Shown: positions 8,162-13,229, numbered from the stretch's first letter. The stretch: 13,229 nucleotides of DNA from DATESZ01 sp035283845 (GCA_035283845.1 DATESZ010000001.1:1-13229), one strand, 5' to 3'. The notes: a model not told the origin generated them from the sequence alone. Numbers and translations are program-made.

Positions 8162-8806
8162 ATGGGAAAAATTACCCTCTTTTTTTATGTTGTATTGATG
8201 CTTATAGCCCAAGCGGTAATGGGAGAGTGCACCTTGGCTCTTGATCAAACACCCGTCACGTCTTCAGAATCTGGTGATATTATCATTGCTTCTCATGTTA
8301 TATTTACACCCTTAGAGAGAATATTGCTTATCCGTAAAGATTCAGAATATTGTGCAATTAAATTTACTAAGTTTTGGTCGAAAAATACCTCTGAAGTCGG
8401 TTCGGTCTTTGTAGCAAGCGGGGCTGATGAATATGCCATGTATGAATCGTATTACCAGAGCGATAAGACGGGAGATTTTTCAAAAAGCAATGTTCAATTC
8501 AAAAAGGATAAGCTTTCTTCTCCCAAGCCTCGTGGAATAGGCCGATTTGCCTTTAGTTTTGGGAATAAAGAAATCAAATGTGGAGCGATTCAACTTCATT
8601 GGAGCGGTAAAGGCTGGGTACATTTTTATGGTGGCGATCAAAAAGAAGGCGATTACGGCATAGAGCTGGCGCCAACGAAATGGACCAATATCTCGCAGGT
8701 CAATGTCTTTGATCCCAGAGTGAAATGGTACAGATATGATGCGAAGCGGCAGGATATAAAAATCCCTATAGACCGGCTATGGGACGACAAGGAAGGTGGG
8801 TGGTGA
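8162..8806 (+). CDS. Secreted hypothetical protein downstream of the RHS gene
   Basis: A 214-residue protein of no family I recognise. It starts at ATG 8162, with GGAGAG at 8149-8154 seven bases upstream. An N-terminal signal peptide is clear (MGK, then a hydrophobic run through about residue 20). There is no lipobox before Cys-23, so a soluble periplasmic or secreted protein is likelier than a lipoprotein. The mature part is polar and beta-rich in appearance, with three cysteines and an aromatic C-terminal half (QLHWSGKGWVHFYGG). It lies 34 bp after the RHS stop with no terminator visible between them, so the two are probably one transcript. That position fits an immunity protein or accessory factor for the RHS tip. 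A toxin acting in the periplasm or on membranes would need an exported immunity protein. This is a positional argument only. Confidence 0.7.
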   Translation: MGKITLFFYVVLMLIAQAVMGECTLALDQTPVTSSESGDIIIASHVIFTPLERILLIRKDSEYCAIKFTKFWSKNTSEVGSVFVASGADEYAMYESYYQSDKTGDFSKSNVQFKKDKLSSPKPRGIGRFAFSFGNKEIKCGAIQLHWSGKGWVHFYGGDQKEGDYGIELAPTKWTNISQVNVFDPRVKWYRYDAKRQDIKIPIDRLWDDKEGGW

Positions 8807-8854
8807 GAGCAGAAGCCACTCCATGCTGACGGGCAAGTCTCCAGACACACCGCA

Positions 8855-9192
8855 TTATCCAAGGATTGTTTGGATGGCCTTTTTTAGACATTGCTGATCT
8901 TTAGCTTGGATTTATCCCATCTTTCTGATGACGAGGCCTTTCTCAACGGTGGTAAAGATGGGTTTTATGACGGAATGTTTGATAAGACCTGCCGTTTCCC
9001 ATTGCTCGGCCGCCACTTCGCCAAAGGAGGGCGCAGGTTTTATCCGACCGGTTATGGCCATGAGCACGAGATCGGGACGGCTGCTATGTTTGTGGTTGAG
9101 CTGACTATCACGGCGTACCGCTTTTTGGCGGTTGTCTGATCGGTAAAGGGAAAAGGGATCAGGACGACATCGCCGAACTCATGGTCGGTCAT
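8855..9192 (-). pseudogene. PemK/MazF-family endoribonuclease toxin, decayed
   Basis: From ATG at 9192 the minus strand encodes MTDHEFGDVVLIPFPFTDQ, TAKKRYAVIVSS, the standard start of PemK/MazF toxins, which cleave RNA. Near 9082-9092 the frame shifts: the next frame reads SRPDLVLMAITGR, EQWETAGLIKHSVIKPIF, TTVEKGLVIRKMG, again family sequence. After KMG comes an in-frame TAA (8912-8914) followed by IQAKDQQCLKKAIQTILG and a second stop at 8855-8857, matching the expected C-terminal helix. Adding one base gives 113 codons, the usual family length. There are thus two lesions, a one-base loss and a premature stop, and the first lies outside any homopolymer. The gene overlaps its antitoxin by 14 bp and is convergent with the secreted-protein gene. 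Confidence 0.8.
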
Positions 9193-9406
9193 ATGCGGTG
9201 TCCTCCTGATTGTCCCACACGTCATGGAAGGCCTTTCCGAAAGCTTTGCCGCCTCTCTGATCGGCCGCATGTCTTCATCGCGAAGTTGCAGAAAATCAAC
9301 AAAATCCTCCACTTCATGCTCTCTTTCCGGGGGGCAATGCCCGGATTTTTTCCATCAGCTCCGCTTCCCGATAGCTGGCGTCTTGTGAGTTTTGTCCTAT
9401 ATCCAT
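9179..9406 (-). pseudogene. Antitoxin partner of the PemK/MazF toxin (DUF2281-like), frameshifted twice
   Basis: From ATG 9406 on the minus strand the frame reads MDIGQNSQDASYREAELM then EKIRALPP. It shifts at a run of six G on the plus strand (9329-9334), continuing as EREHEVEDFVDFLQLRDED and RPIREAAKLSE. It shifts back near TTT at 9234-9236 to give KAFHDVWDNQEDTAYDRP and a TGA at 9179-9181. The two indels compensate (one extra base, one missing), so start and stop lie in the same frame and the restored length is 75 residues. The final WDNxED-YD tail is typical of antitoxins paired with PemK/MazF toxins: the helical N-terminal half dimerises and the acidic tail covers the toxin. The stop overlaps the toxin start, as in a translationally coupled operon. 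I do not see a convincing minus-strand promoter. Confidence 0.7.
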
Positions 9407-9507
9407 AGGCTGCCTCGCTGACTTAAATTTCTGCCGCGTATGCCTTTTTTGCCTTGGCGTCTCTCAGCAGGCTGTCAAGGACATAAACGACGAGACAAAA
9501 AAATCTC

Positions 9508-9536
9508 TTGACACCTGCTACGTACCTAGTTACAGT
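9508..9536 (+). promoter_or_regulatory. higBA promoter with overlapping operator-like palindrome
   Basis: TTGACA (9508-9513) is followed after 17 bp by TACAGT (9531-9536, 4 of 6 matches). A near-palindrome, GTACCTAGTTAC (9522-9533, 10 of 12 positions symmetric), covers the spacer and the start of the -10. HigA antitoxins repress their own operon, so this is a good candidate operator. The expected start of transcription, about 9542-9545, falls at or just before the higB ATG at 9545. Confidence 0.6.
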
Positions 9537-9544
9537 TTTTATGC

Positions 9545-9823
9545 ATGATTCAAAAATTCAAACATAAAGGGCTTAAGCAATTATTCGAATCTGGTATATT
9601 AAGTGGTGTCAATCCCCAGCACGTAATGCGACTTAGGAAAATTCTTGCTCTCCTTGAAACGTCTGAAACTCTTGAAGATATGGATTTACCTGGTCTGGGA
9701 TTGCACCCACTCAAAGGTAATCGTAAAGGAATTTGGGCGGTTAAAATCAGTGAGAACTGGCGCATTACGTTTAAGATTCAAAACGGAGACACCTTTGATG
9801 TAAATTATGAAGATTATCATTAG
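9545..9823 (+). CDS. higB: HigB-family (RelE/ParE superfamily) mRNA-interferase toxin
   Basis: 92 residues, the normal HigB length. Recognisable features: MIQKFKHKGLKQLFE at the start, a central helix pair rich in Leu/Arg, LHPLKGNRKGIWAVKI, and the C-terminal strand block ENWRITFKI and VNYEDYH. HigB toxins bind the ribosome and cut mRNA during translation. The order toxin-then-antitoxin is typical of HigBA and opposite to most TA operons. The stop TAG (9821-9823) lies 10 bp before higA. There is no ribosome binding site upstream of the ATG, and the promoter leaves almost no leader, so leaderless or inefficient initiation is likely and would keep toxin below antitoxin. The frame is intact. Confidence 0.9.
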   Translation: MIQKFKHKGLKQLFESGILSGVNPQHVMRLRKILALLETSETLEDMDLPGLGLHPLKGNRKGIWAVKISENWRITFKIQNGDTFDVNYEDYH

Positions 9824-9833
9824 GGAGGGGAAA

Positions 9834-10121
9834 ATGACTATGTACAATCCGCCACATCCTGGCGAAATAATAAGAGAATTTTGTGTTGAGCCACTTAATA
9901 TCAACGTAACAGAAGCAGCCAGAGCTCTTGGTGTTACAAGAAAAACTTTTTCAGCACTTTTAAATGGCCATTCGGGCATTAGCCCTGAAATGGCATTAAG
10001 GTTATCAAAAGTATTTGGTCGCACACCAGATGGGTGGCTCCGGCTCCAGCTCCAATACGATCTATGGAAAACAAGGCAATCTATTGATGTTGGGAACTTG
10101 AAACGAATTGAAGCCGCATGA
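9834..10121 (+). CDS. higA: HigA-family helix-turn-helix antitoxin
   Basis: 95 residues starting MTMYNPPHPGEIIREF, the signature opening of HigA antidotes. An XRE-type helix-turn-helix follows (about residues 23-45, VTEAARALGVTRKTFSALLNG), then SPEMALRLSKVFGRTPDGWL, all expected for the family. HigA neutralises HigB and binds the operon operator. I chose ATG 9834 because GGGAGG (9823-9828) lies 5 bp upstream; a second ATG at 9840 would also work. The upstream in-frame ATG at 9807 lies inside higB and lacks this spacing. Unlike higB, this gene has a strong ribosome binding site. The frame is intact. Confidence 0.9.
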   Translation: MTMYNPPHPGEIIREFCVEPLNINVTEAARALGVTRKTFSALLNGHSGISPEMALRLSKVFGRTPDGWLRLQLQYDLWKTRQSIDVGNLKRIEAA

Positions 10122-10142
10122 GTTCAAATTTATCGGATAACC

Positions 10143-10237
10143 ATTGGGTGGTGAGAATGGGAACATTTCGGTGATTTTCAGGTTAGCTTAGTGGCCTGCC
10201 TCTCACCCAAAACATTCGCTCCGCTGCGCGGCGCGAA
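10143..10237. repeat. Inverted repeat and REP-like imperfect hairpin downstream of higBA
   Basis: TTGGGTGGTGAGA (10143-10155) and TCTCACCCAA (10200-10209) are complementary apart from two unpaired bases. Just after, TTCGC-T-CCGC (10215-10224) pairs with GCGG-C-GCGAA (10228-10237) around a 3-nt loop with one mismatch, a shape like REP elements. A RAYT transposase relic lies about 400 bp away, and that family acts on such hairpins, but no second copy is present here to prove it. Confidence 0.35.
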
Positions 10238-10274
10238 CCGACTGTTCAACCGGCAGAACCTCCTGGTGCAGAGC

Positions 10275-10315
10275 CTCCTGTATAATCAGACGCTATCGCG
10301 TCCATTATACAGGAG
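10275..10315. repeat. Long near-perfect hairpin (12-bp plus 5-bp stems)
   Basis: CTCCTGTATAAT (10275-10286) pairs perfectly with ATTATACAGGAG (10304-10315). Inside it, GACGC (10289-10293) pairs with GCGTC (10298-10302) around TATC. Only three bases lie unpaired between the two stems. There is no T-run after it, so it is not an ordinary terminator. It may be a transposon end, a protein-binding site or part of an RNA. Confidence 0.5.
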
Positions 10316-10414
10316 AACCCGCCGGTCAACTCGCACATTAGGTGATAGACCCTTAAGGTTCCGAGTATTTCAATAGGATCCTCCTTTACTAAGTCGAGAA
10401 TTTTGAATTTAATT

Positions 10415-10436
10415 CGGGGAAACTTCCCGTATTTTT
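10415..10436 (+). terminator. Candidate short intrinsic terminator
   Basis: CGGGGA (10415-10420) pairs with TTCCCG (10424-10429) around a 3-nt loop, including one G-T pair, followed by TATTTTT. It sits between the higBA region and the next promoter. The stem is short, so efficiency is doubtful. The stretch 10316-10414 shows no other feature. Confidence 0.35.
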
Positions 10437-10465
10437 AAAGCAGGGAATAAAATTCACTTTTCCTA

Positions 10466-10493
10466 TTGCCAGATCAAAATCACATGTTATACT
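10466..10493 (+). promoter_or_regulatory. Promoter for a candidate small RNA
   Basis: TTGCCA (10466-10471) and TATACT (10488-10493, 5 of 6) are separated by 16 bp. Transcription would begin near 10500, just before a long inverted repeat that ends in a T-run. No open reading frame with a start codon and ribosome binding site follows within that span. Confidence 0.5.
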
Positions 10494-10499
10494 GACGCA

Positions 10500-10572
10500 T
10501 CTTTTCGTCACGGTCTCTCCTTCAAGGTTTTAGTTTCCCAAAACGTACCCTAAAGAGAGACCGTGATTTTTT
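10500..10572 (+). ncRNA. Candidate ~70-nt small RNA ending in an intrinsic terminator
   Basis: TCACGGTCTCTC (10508-10519) and GAGAGACCGTGA (10555-10566) form a perfect 12-bp stem, followed directly by TTTTTT (10567-10572). A 35-nt loop between the arms contains a smaller stem, GTTTT with AAAAC. With the promoter just upstream, the promoter-stem-T-run unit would make a transcript of about 70 nt. I do not recognise it as a known RNA family. Alternatives are a terminator with an unusually large loop or the end of a mobile element. On the other strand GGAGAG precedes a GTG-started frame of about 40 codons, which I regard as chance. Confidence 0.4.
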
Positions 10573-10639
10573 CAATTTACTTCTTGACCAAACTTGTGAA
10601 CGTTACCAGAATATTAAAGACATAGGCAACGGTTATCAC

Positions 10640-11494
10640 AGGCTACAATTTGAGGCGAATGACATTAAGGTTATTATATATGTGACTTCGCGCGGTGATC
10701 GCCGTGAGGACATTTACCTTTGCGAGGCGGATCGGCACGTTTGGCTGGAGATTTTCGGTGATGTCTGTAAAAGATTCAATTAGGCATGTCATGCTTGGTG
10801 CCAGATGACCAATCACTATCACATTGTGGTGGAAACAGTCGAAGGAAATCTCTCGCAAGGCATGCGACATCTCAACGGAGTTTATACCCAGAGGCTCAAC
10901 CGCGCTCATCGCCGCGTCGGTCACGTTTTTCAGGGCCGCTACCGGGCCATTATGGTGGAGAAGGATGCGTACCTTCTGGAATTGATGCGTTATGTGGTAC
11001 TCAATCCCGTGCGGGCTGGCATGGTTGCTCAGGTTGAGGATTGGTTATGGAGTTCCTACAGCGCCATGGTTGGCGTGTCCCACCGCCCGGACTGGCTGCA
11101 GACTGACTGGGTGTTAGCGCAGTTCGGGAATACGCGCGGAGAGGTTGTGACGGCCTATATGGACTTCGTCCGTGCCGGGGTGGGACAGCCCAGCGTGTGG
11201 GACTCCTTGCGTGGACAGATTTATCTGGGCTCGGAGGCGTTCATGAACCGCGTACAAACATTTTTCACAAACAGATCCGCAATGACCGAAATCCCGCGTA
11301 TCCAACGTCGCCCCTTAACCAAGTTACTTGAATACTATCGCGATACAATGGCAGACCCCAAGGCCGAAGTGGTTACGGCTTAAGCCACTGGCGACTATAC
11401 CATGCAGGAAATCGAAATGTTTTTCGGAGTTCATTATGCGACTGTAAACCGGGCGGTGAAAAAGCATGGAACAGAGATGCGTGATTGCAAGACC
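10640..11494 (+). pseudogene. REP-associated tyrosine transposase (RAYT, Y1/IS200-like), inactivated
   Basis: Family sequence runs from about 10640: VTSRGDRREDIYLCEADRH, IFGDVCKRFN, stop TAG at 10781-10783, then ACHAWCQMTNHYHIVVET with the metal-binding H-x-H of HUH enzymes, LNGVYTQRLNR with the likely nucleophilic tyrosine, VGHVFQGRYRAI, YVVLNPVRAGMV and SSY. After RRPLTKLLEYYRD comes a second stop, TAA at 11381-11383. The frame then continues ATGDYTMQEIEMFFGVHYA and TVNRAVKKHG, the C-terminal helix-turn-helix of this family. Family members have Trp at the first stop (TGG to TAG) and Tyr at the second (TAC/TAT to TAA), so both look like point mutations. The normal N-terminal dozen residues are not recognisable and no start codon is evident. 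The natural stop after CKT is also missing, so the frame runs on into the next gene. RAYTs mobilise short palindromic elements. Confidence 0.85.
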
Positions 11495-11578
11495 CCTTTC
11501 TTCCCTGGTCGCTCCATACCGTCAGATGAGAAAATCGTTATGCGTGAGATTAATTCAAACCAAAAGGAGGTAATCATC

Positions 11579-12220
11579 ATGAAAAAGACATTGATTTTTC
11601 TGTTGAGCTTTATCGGAGCAATGCTATTTGTTGACAGTAGTTCTGCGCCTTTTCTTTTGCCATTTGTATTTGCTCACTGTGATACTTTTGATGGCCCGGT
11701 AGTCAAAACCGCAAAGGTTGCACTCGAAAAGGGGAATGTTACACCTATACTAAAGTGGGTGAAAAAAGAAAATGAAGCGGAAATAAGGGACCTGTTCAAA
11801 AGGACACTCACAGTCAGAAGCAAAGGAAAAGAGGCTCAAGAACTTGCAGACATGTATTTTCTGGAAACACTCGTCAGGCTGCACCGTGCAGGTGAGGGGG
11901 AGCCTTATAATGGCTTAAAACCTGCCGGCGTTGTTGAACCGGCTGTAGTCGAAGGAGACAAAGCACTTGAAAGCGGGTCGGCTGATAACCTTGTAAAACT
12001 TATTGCAGAGGCGGCCGCAAAGGGGATACGTGAGCGTTTCTCCAAAGCGAAAGAGGCAAAGAAACATGCCGACTACAGTGTTGAAGCCGGTCGTGAGTTT
12101 GTGGAAACATATGTTCAGTTTACCCATTATGTAGAACGGTTACATGTTGATTCTATTGCTGAGGTTGAACATCATCACGGTGCATCCAAGGCTGCAACCG
12201 AAGAACATCATAAACACTAA
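11579..12220 (+). CDS. DUF6448-like secreted protein with predicted N-terminal histidine
   Basis: 213 residues from ATG 11579, preceded by AAGGAGG (11564-11570) at 8 bp; the longer in-frame start at 11402 belongs to the transposase relic. Residues 1-32 form a signal peptide (MKK, long hydrophobic stretch) with a VFA site just before HCDTFDGPVVKTAKVALEKG. The mature protein is almost wholly alpha-helical in appearance (ILKWVKKENEAEIRDLF, ELADMYFLETLVRLHRAGEG, KKHADYSVEAGREFVETYV) and ends in a histidine-rich tail (HHH...HHKH). From memory this matches proteins annotated DUF6448, function unknown. An N-terminal histidine, scattered histidines and the His-rich tail hint at metal binding in the periplasm, which is inference. 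No promoter is obvious in the transposase relic upstream. The frame is intact. Confidence 0.8.
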   Translation: MKKTLIFLLSFIGAMLFVDSSSAPFLLPFVFAHCDTFDGPVVKTAKVALEKGNVTPILKWVKKENEAEIRDLFKRTLTVRSKGKEAQELADMYFLETLVRLHRAGEGEPYNGLKPAGVVEPAVVEGDKALESGSADNLVKLIAEAAAKGIRERFSKAKEAKKHADYSVEAGREFVETYVQFTHYVERLHVDSIAEVEHHHGASKAATEEHHKH

Positions 12221-12235
12221 CTTAAAATAGCGGAA

Positions 12236-12359
12236 GCATAAAAAATCGCTCAAGAGGAACGCGGCAAGAAGCCGCCGCGCTGATTCCGCATAACCCGCTC
12301 CGCTCAACCATAGCAGGCTCCGCTTATTATACGGAATCCGCTTAGTTCCGCCGTTATGG
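12236..12359 (+). other. Candidate integron attC site upstream of vapBC
   Basis: The 124-bp stretch has the layout of long attC sites such as the Vibrio VCR. GCATAAA (12236-12242) is a degenerate R'' box. CTCAAGAGGA (12249-12258, L'') pairs with TCCGCTTAG (12337-12345, L') leaving one extrahelical C and one mismatch. GTTATGG (12353-12359) fits the GTTRRRY R' box except at one position. Spacers are 6 and 7 bp. The middle holds GCGGC-AAGAA-GCCGC (12261-12275). VCRs have the same CTCAAGAGG / CTTAG / CGTTA arrangement. It begins 15 bp after the DUF6448-like stop. No integrase gene is in the window. Confidence 0.45.
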
Positions 12360-12394
12360 CCCTAAAAATAAACCTTTCAAATAATCCAATTGAT

Positions 12395-12420
12395 GTGTAT
12401 GATATGGCTGATATATACAC
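12395..12420 (+). promoter_or_regulatory. vapBC promoter/operator: palindrome over TATGAT
   Basis: GTGTAT-G-ATAT (12395-12405) and ATATATACAC (12411-12420) are perfect inverted arms of 10 bp apart from one bulged G, with a 5-bp centre. Inside lies TATGAT (12398-12403), a 5 of 6 match to a -10 box; TTGATG at 12390-12395 with TATACA at 12414-12419 is an alternative pair. VapBC complexes repress their own promoter through such palindromes. AGGAGG (12423-12428) follows, 6 bp before vapB. Confidence 0.55.
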
Positions 12421-12434
12421 ATAGGAGGTAAGAA

Positions 12435-12629
12435 ATGAGAACGAACGTAGTTGTAGATGACGATCTGATGGAATCCGCCCTCAAGGTATCCGGCCTCAGA
12501 ACAAAAAAGGATGCCATAGAAGCGGGATTGAAACTGTTGGTGCAAGTCAAACGCCAGAAAGAAATCAAGCGTTTTCGAGGAAAACTCAAATGGTCTGGCA
12601 ATCTCGACGAGATGAGGTTAGACAAATGA
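12435..12629 (+). CDS. vapB: VapB-family antitoxin (ribbon-helix-helix type)
   Basis: 64 residues. The N-terminus MRTNVVVDDDLMESALKVSG is the usual strand plus first helix of VapB proteins, followed by LRTKKDAIEAGLKLLVQVKR, the second helix that completes the DNA-binding dimer. The C-terminal part (FRGKLKWSGNLDEMRLDK) is the toxin-wrapping tail typical of this subfamily. A near-perfect ribosome binding site, AGGAGG, lies 6 bp upstream. It inhibits VapC and, with it, represses the operon. Its TGA overlaps the vapC ATG as ATGA, so translation is coupled. Length and all motifs are intact. Confidence 0.92.
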   Translation: MRTNVVVDDDLMESALKVSGLRTKKDAIEAGLKLLVQVKRQKEIKRFRGKLKWSGNLDEMRLDK

Positions 12630-13021
12630 TTCTCGTTGATTCGTCCGTATGGGTCGACTACTTCAACGGTATTAAAACGTCTCAGACGGACTGGCTGGAT
12701 TCTTCACTTGGAAATACACCCATCATCATAGGTGATCTTATCCTTACCGAAGTTCTTCAGGGATTTCAGCATGATAAAGACTTCAAGATAGCGAGGGACC
12801 TTCTCTTAGGTATCCCATTTGTGCCGATGGGAGGACAGGTATTAGCCTCAGAGAGCGCTATGAACTATAGATTATTGAGGAGAAAAGGCGTGACCGTGAG
12901 GAAGACCATAGATGTCATTATTGGAACTTTCTGTATCCACCGCCGTCTAATATTGTTGCATGACGACAGGGATTTCGATCCGATGGTTAAGTTTTTAGGC
13001 TTGGAGATAATCGACGCATAA
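12626..13021 (+). CDS. vapC: VapC-family PIN-domain ribonuclease toxin
   Basis: 131 residues from ATG 12626, which overlaps the vapB stop; the upstream in-frame ATG at 12590 lies within vapB and is not expected to be used. PIN-domain acidic residues are all in place: Asp5 (MILVDSSVWVDYF), Glu42 (LILTEVLQG), Asp96 (KTIDVIIGTFC) and Asp114/Asp116 (LLHDDRDFD). They bind the magnesium or manganese used to cut RNA; VapC targets are usually tRNA or rRNA loops. The gene seems functional. The stop codon TAA (13019-13021) lies inside the R''-like box of the following attC-like site, an arrangement common in integron cassettes. No internal lesions. Confidence 0.93.
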   Translation: MILVDSSVWVDYFNGIKTSQTDWLDSSLGNTPIIIGDLILTEVLQGFQHDKDFKIARDLLLGIPFVPMGGQVLASESAMNYRLLRRKGVTVRKTIDVIIGTFCIHRRLILLHDDRDFDPMVKFLGLEIIDA

Positions 13022-13074
13022 CGAATCAATCCACCGGACGCTCGTTCCTCGCGCCGGTGATTATTTTGTTCGGT
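13016..13074 (+). other. Candidate short attC site (or hairpin terminator) after vapC
   Basis: GCATAAC (13016-13022) fits the attC R'' box except at one position. CACCGG-A-CGC (13032-13041) pairs with GCG-CCGGTG (13051-13059), leaving one extrahelical A. GTTCGGT (13068-13074) differs from GTTRRRY at one position. At 59 bp it is the size of the shortest attC sites. The hairpin is also followed by TTATTTTGTT, so a plain intrinsic terminator for vapBC is a fair alternative. The two readings do not exclude each other. Bases 13075-13180 show nothing further. Confidence 0.4.
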
Positions 13075-13192
13075 TTGAAAAATAAATTATGCCCGTGCGC
13101 GAGAAAGTGGGACTCTGGTAAGAAAATAAGTAATTCATCTCATGTAGATAGCAACGACGCGGGAAGATAGTAGAATGAATGGAGGATAAAGA

Positions 13193-13229
13193 ATGTCGAC
13201 GCCGATCAAGATTTTCATTGGAAAAACAG
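13193..13229 (+). CDS. Start of an unidentified gene, cut by window edge
   Basis: ATG at 13193, preceded by GGAGG (13181-13185) at 7 bp, opens MSTPIKIFIGKT before the window ends. The ribosome binding site and an open frame support a real start. Twelve residues are too few to name a family. If the attC-like site before it is genuine, this could be the next cassette gene. Confidence 0.5.
   Translation, partial: MSTPIKIFIGKT

Noticed and set aside
9052..9312. An 86-residue minus-strand open frame taken as one protein
   Set aside because: It joins the middle of the antitoxin, a region out of frame, and the toxin start; it arises from the frameshifts.
9423..9511. A possible minus-strand C-terminal scrap containing LLRDAKAKKAYAAEI before a TAA at 9423-9425
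   Set aside because: It looks protein-like, but it has no start, no recognisable family and is under 30 codons; too weak to list as a gene relic.
10122..10260. A third attC-like site after higA
   Set aside because: TAACC (10139-10143) and GGTTA (10180-10184) pair and an inverted repeat exists, but no R' box lies at the right distance from an L' arm.
10191..10376. A 61-codon plus-strand open frame downstream of higBA
   Set aside because: It lies across the hairpins, has no ribosome binding site and a composition set by the inverted repeats.
11402..11578. A longer start for the DUF6448-like gene at 11402
   Set aside because: The first 31 residues are the helix-turn-helix tail of the transposase. 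The signal peptide and strong ribosome binding site belong to the start at 11579.
12590..12625. A longer start for vapC at 12590
   Set aside because: It lies inside vapB. The ATGA overlap at 12626 and the family-typical MILVDSSVW start decide for 12626.
1..13229. CRISPR arrays, tRNA or rRNA genes
   Set aside because: No regularly spaced direct repeats with spacers, no tRNA cloverleaf and no rRNA sequence were seen on either strand; the only tandem repeats are coding NHL units.

Overview
Organism. The window looks like a Gram-negative bacterial chromosome, probably an anaerobic or environmental lineage of the Desulfobacterota or Nitrospirota type, possibly from a metagenome. The hints are a very large secreted RHS/YD-repeat protein with YVTN, IPT/TIG and NHL modules, a REP-associated (Y1) transposase relic, a DUF6448-type secreted protein, and several type II toxin-antitoxin (TA) modules. 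No taxonomic marker gene is present, so this is inference.

Layout. (1) 1-362, minus strand: the C-terminal part of a Sir2-family deacetylase that has lost its N-terminal third. (2) 363-919: no intact gene; a GC-skewed dyad, a possible coding scrap, and an AT-rich leader with two stacked hairpins. (3) 920-8127, plus strand: one giant gene broken by a single missing base near 4313-4316. Restored, it would encode about 2402 residues: signal peptide, YVTN beta-propeller, three IPT/TIG domains, a carboxypeptidase-regulatory-like fold, five NHL repeats of exactly 168 bp, YD repeats, RHS core, and a variable C-terminal tip with a His/Asp pattern like zinc-dependent phospholipase C or S1/P1 nuclease. 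(4) 8162-8806: a small secreted protein 34 bp downstream, probably co-transcribed. (5) 8855-9406, minus strand: a decayed PemK/MazF-type TA pair with three frameshifts and a premature stop. (6) 9508-10121: an intact HigBA module with a strong promoter and an almost leaderless transcript. (7) 10122-10572: about 450 bp without a protein gene, holding several dyads, a possible terminator and a candidate ~70-nt small RNA with its own promoter and terminator. (8) 10640-11494: a RAYT transposase pseudogene with two in-frame nonsense codons. (9) 11579-12220: an intact DUF6448-like secreted protein whose predicted mature N-terminus is histidine. (10) 12236-13074: an intact VapBC module flanked by two attC-like recombination sites, which suggests an integron gene cassette. 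(11) 13193-end: the first 12 codons of another gene.

How it fits together. From 8.1 kb onward the region reads as an accessory island of toxin-related modules: a polymorphic RHS protein with a swappable tip, one dead and two live TA systems, a dead transposase and probable cassette boundaries. The most interesting points are the RHS tip and its secreted neighbour, the attC-like pair around vapBC, the candidate small RNA, and the possible N-terminal-histidine metal site of the DUF6448-like protein. Everything was read by eye; no alignments, searches or folding calculations were run.
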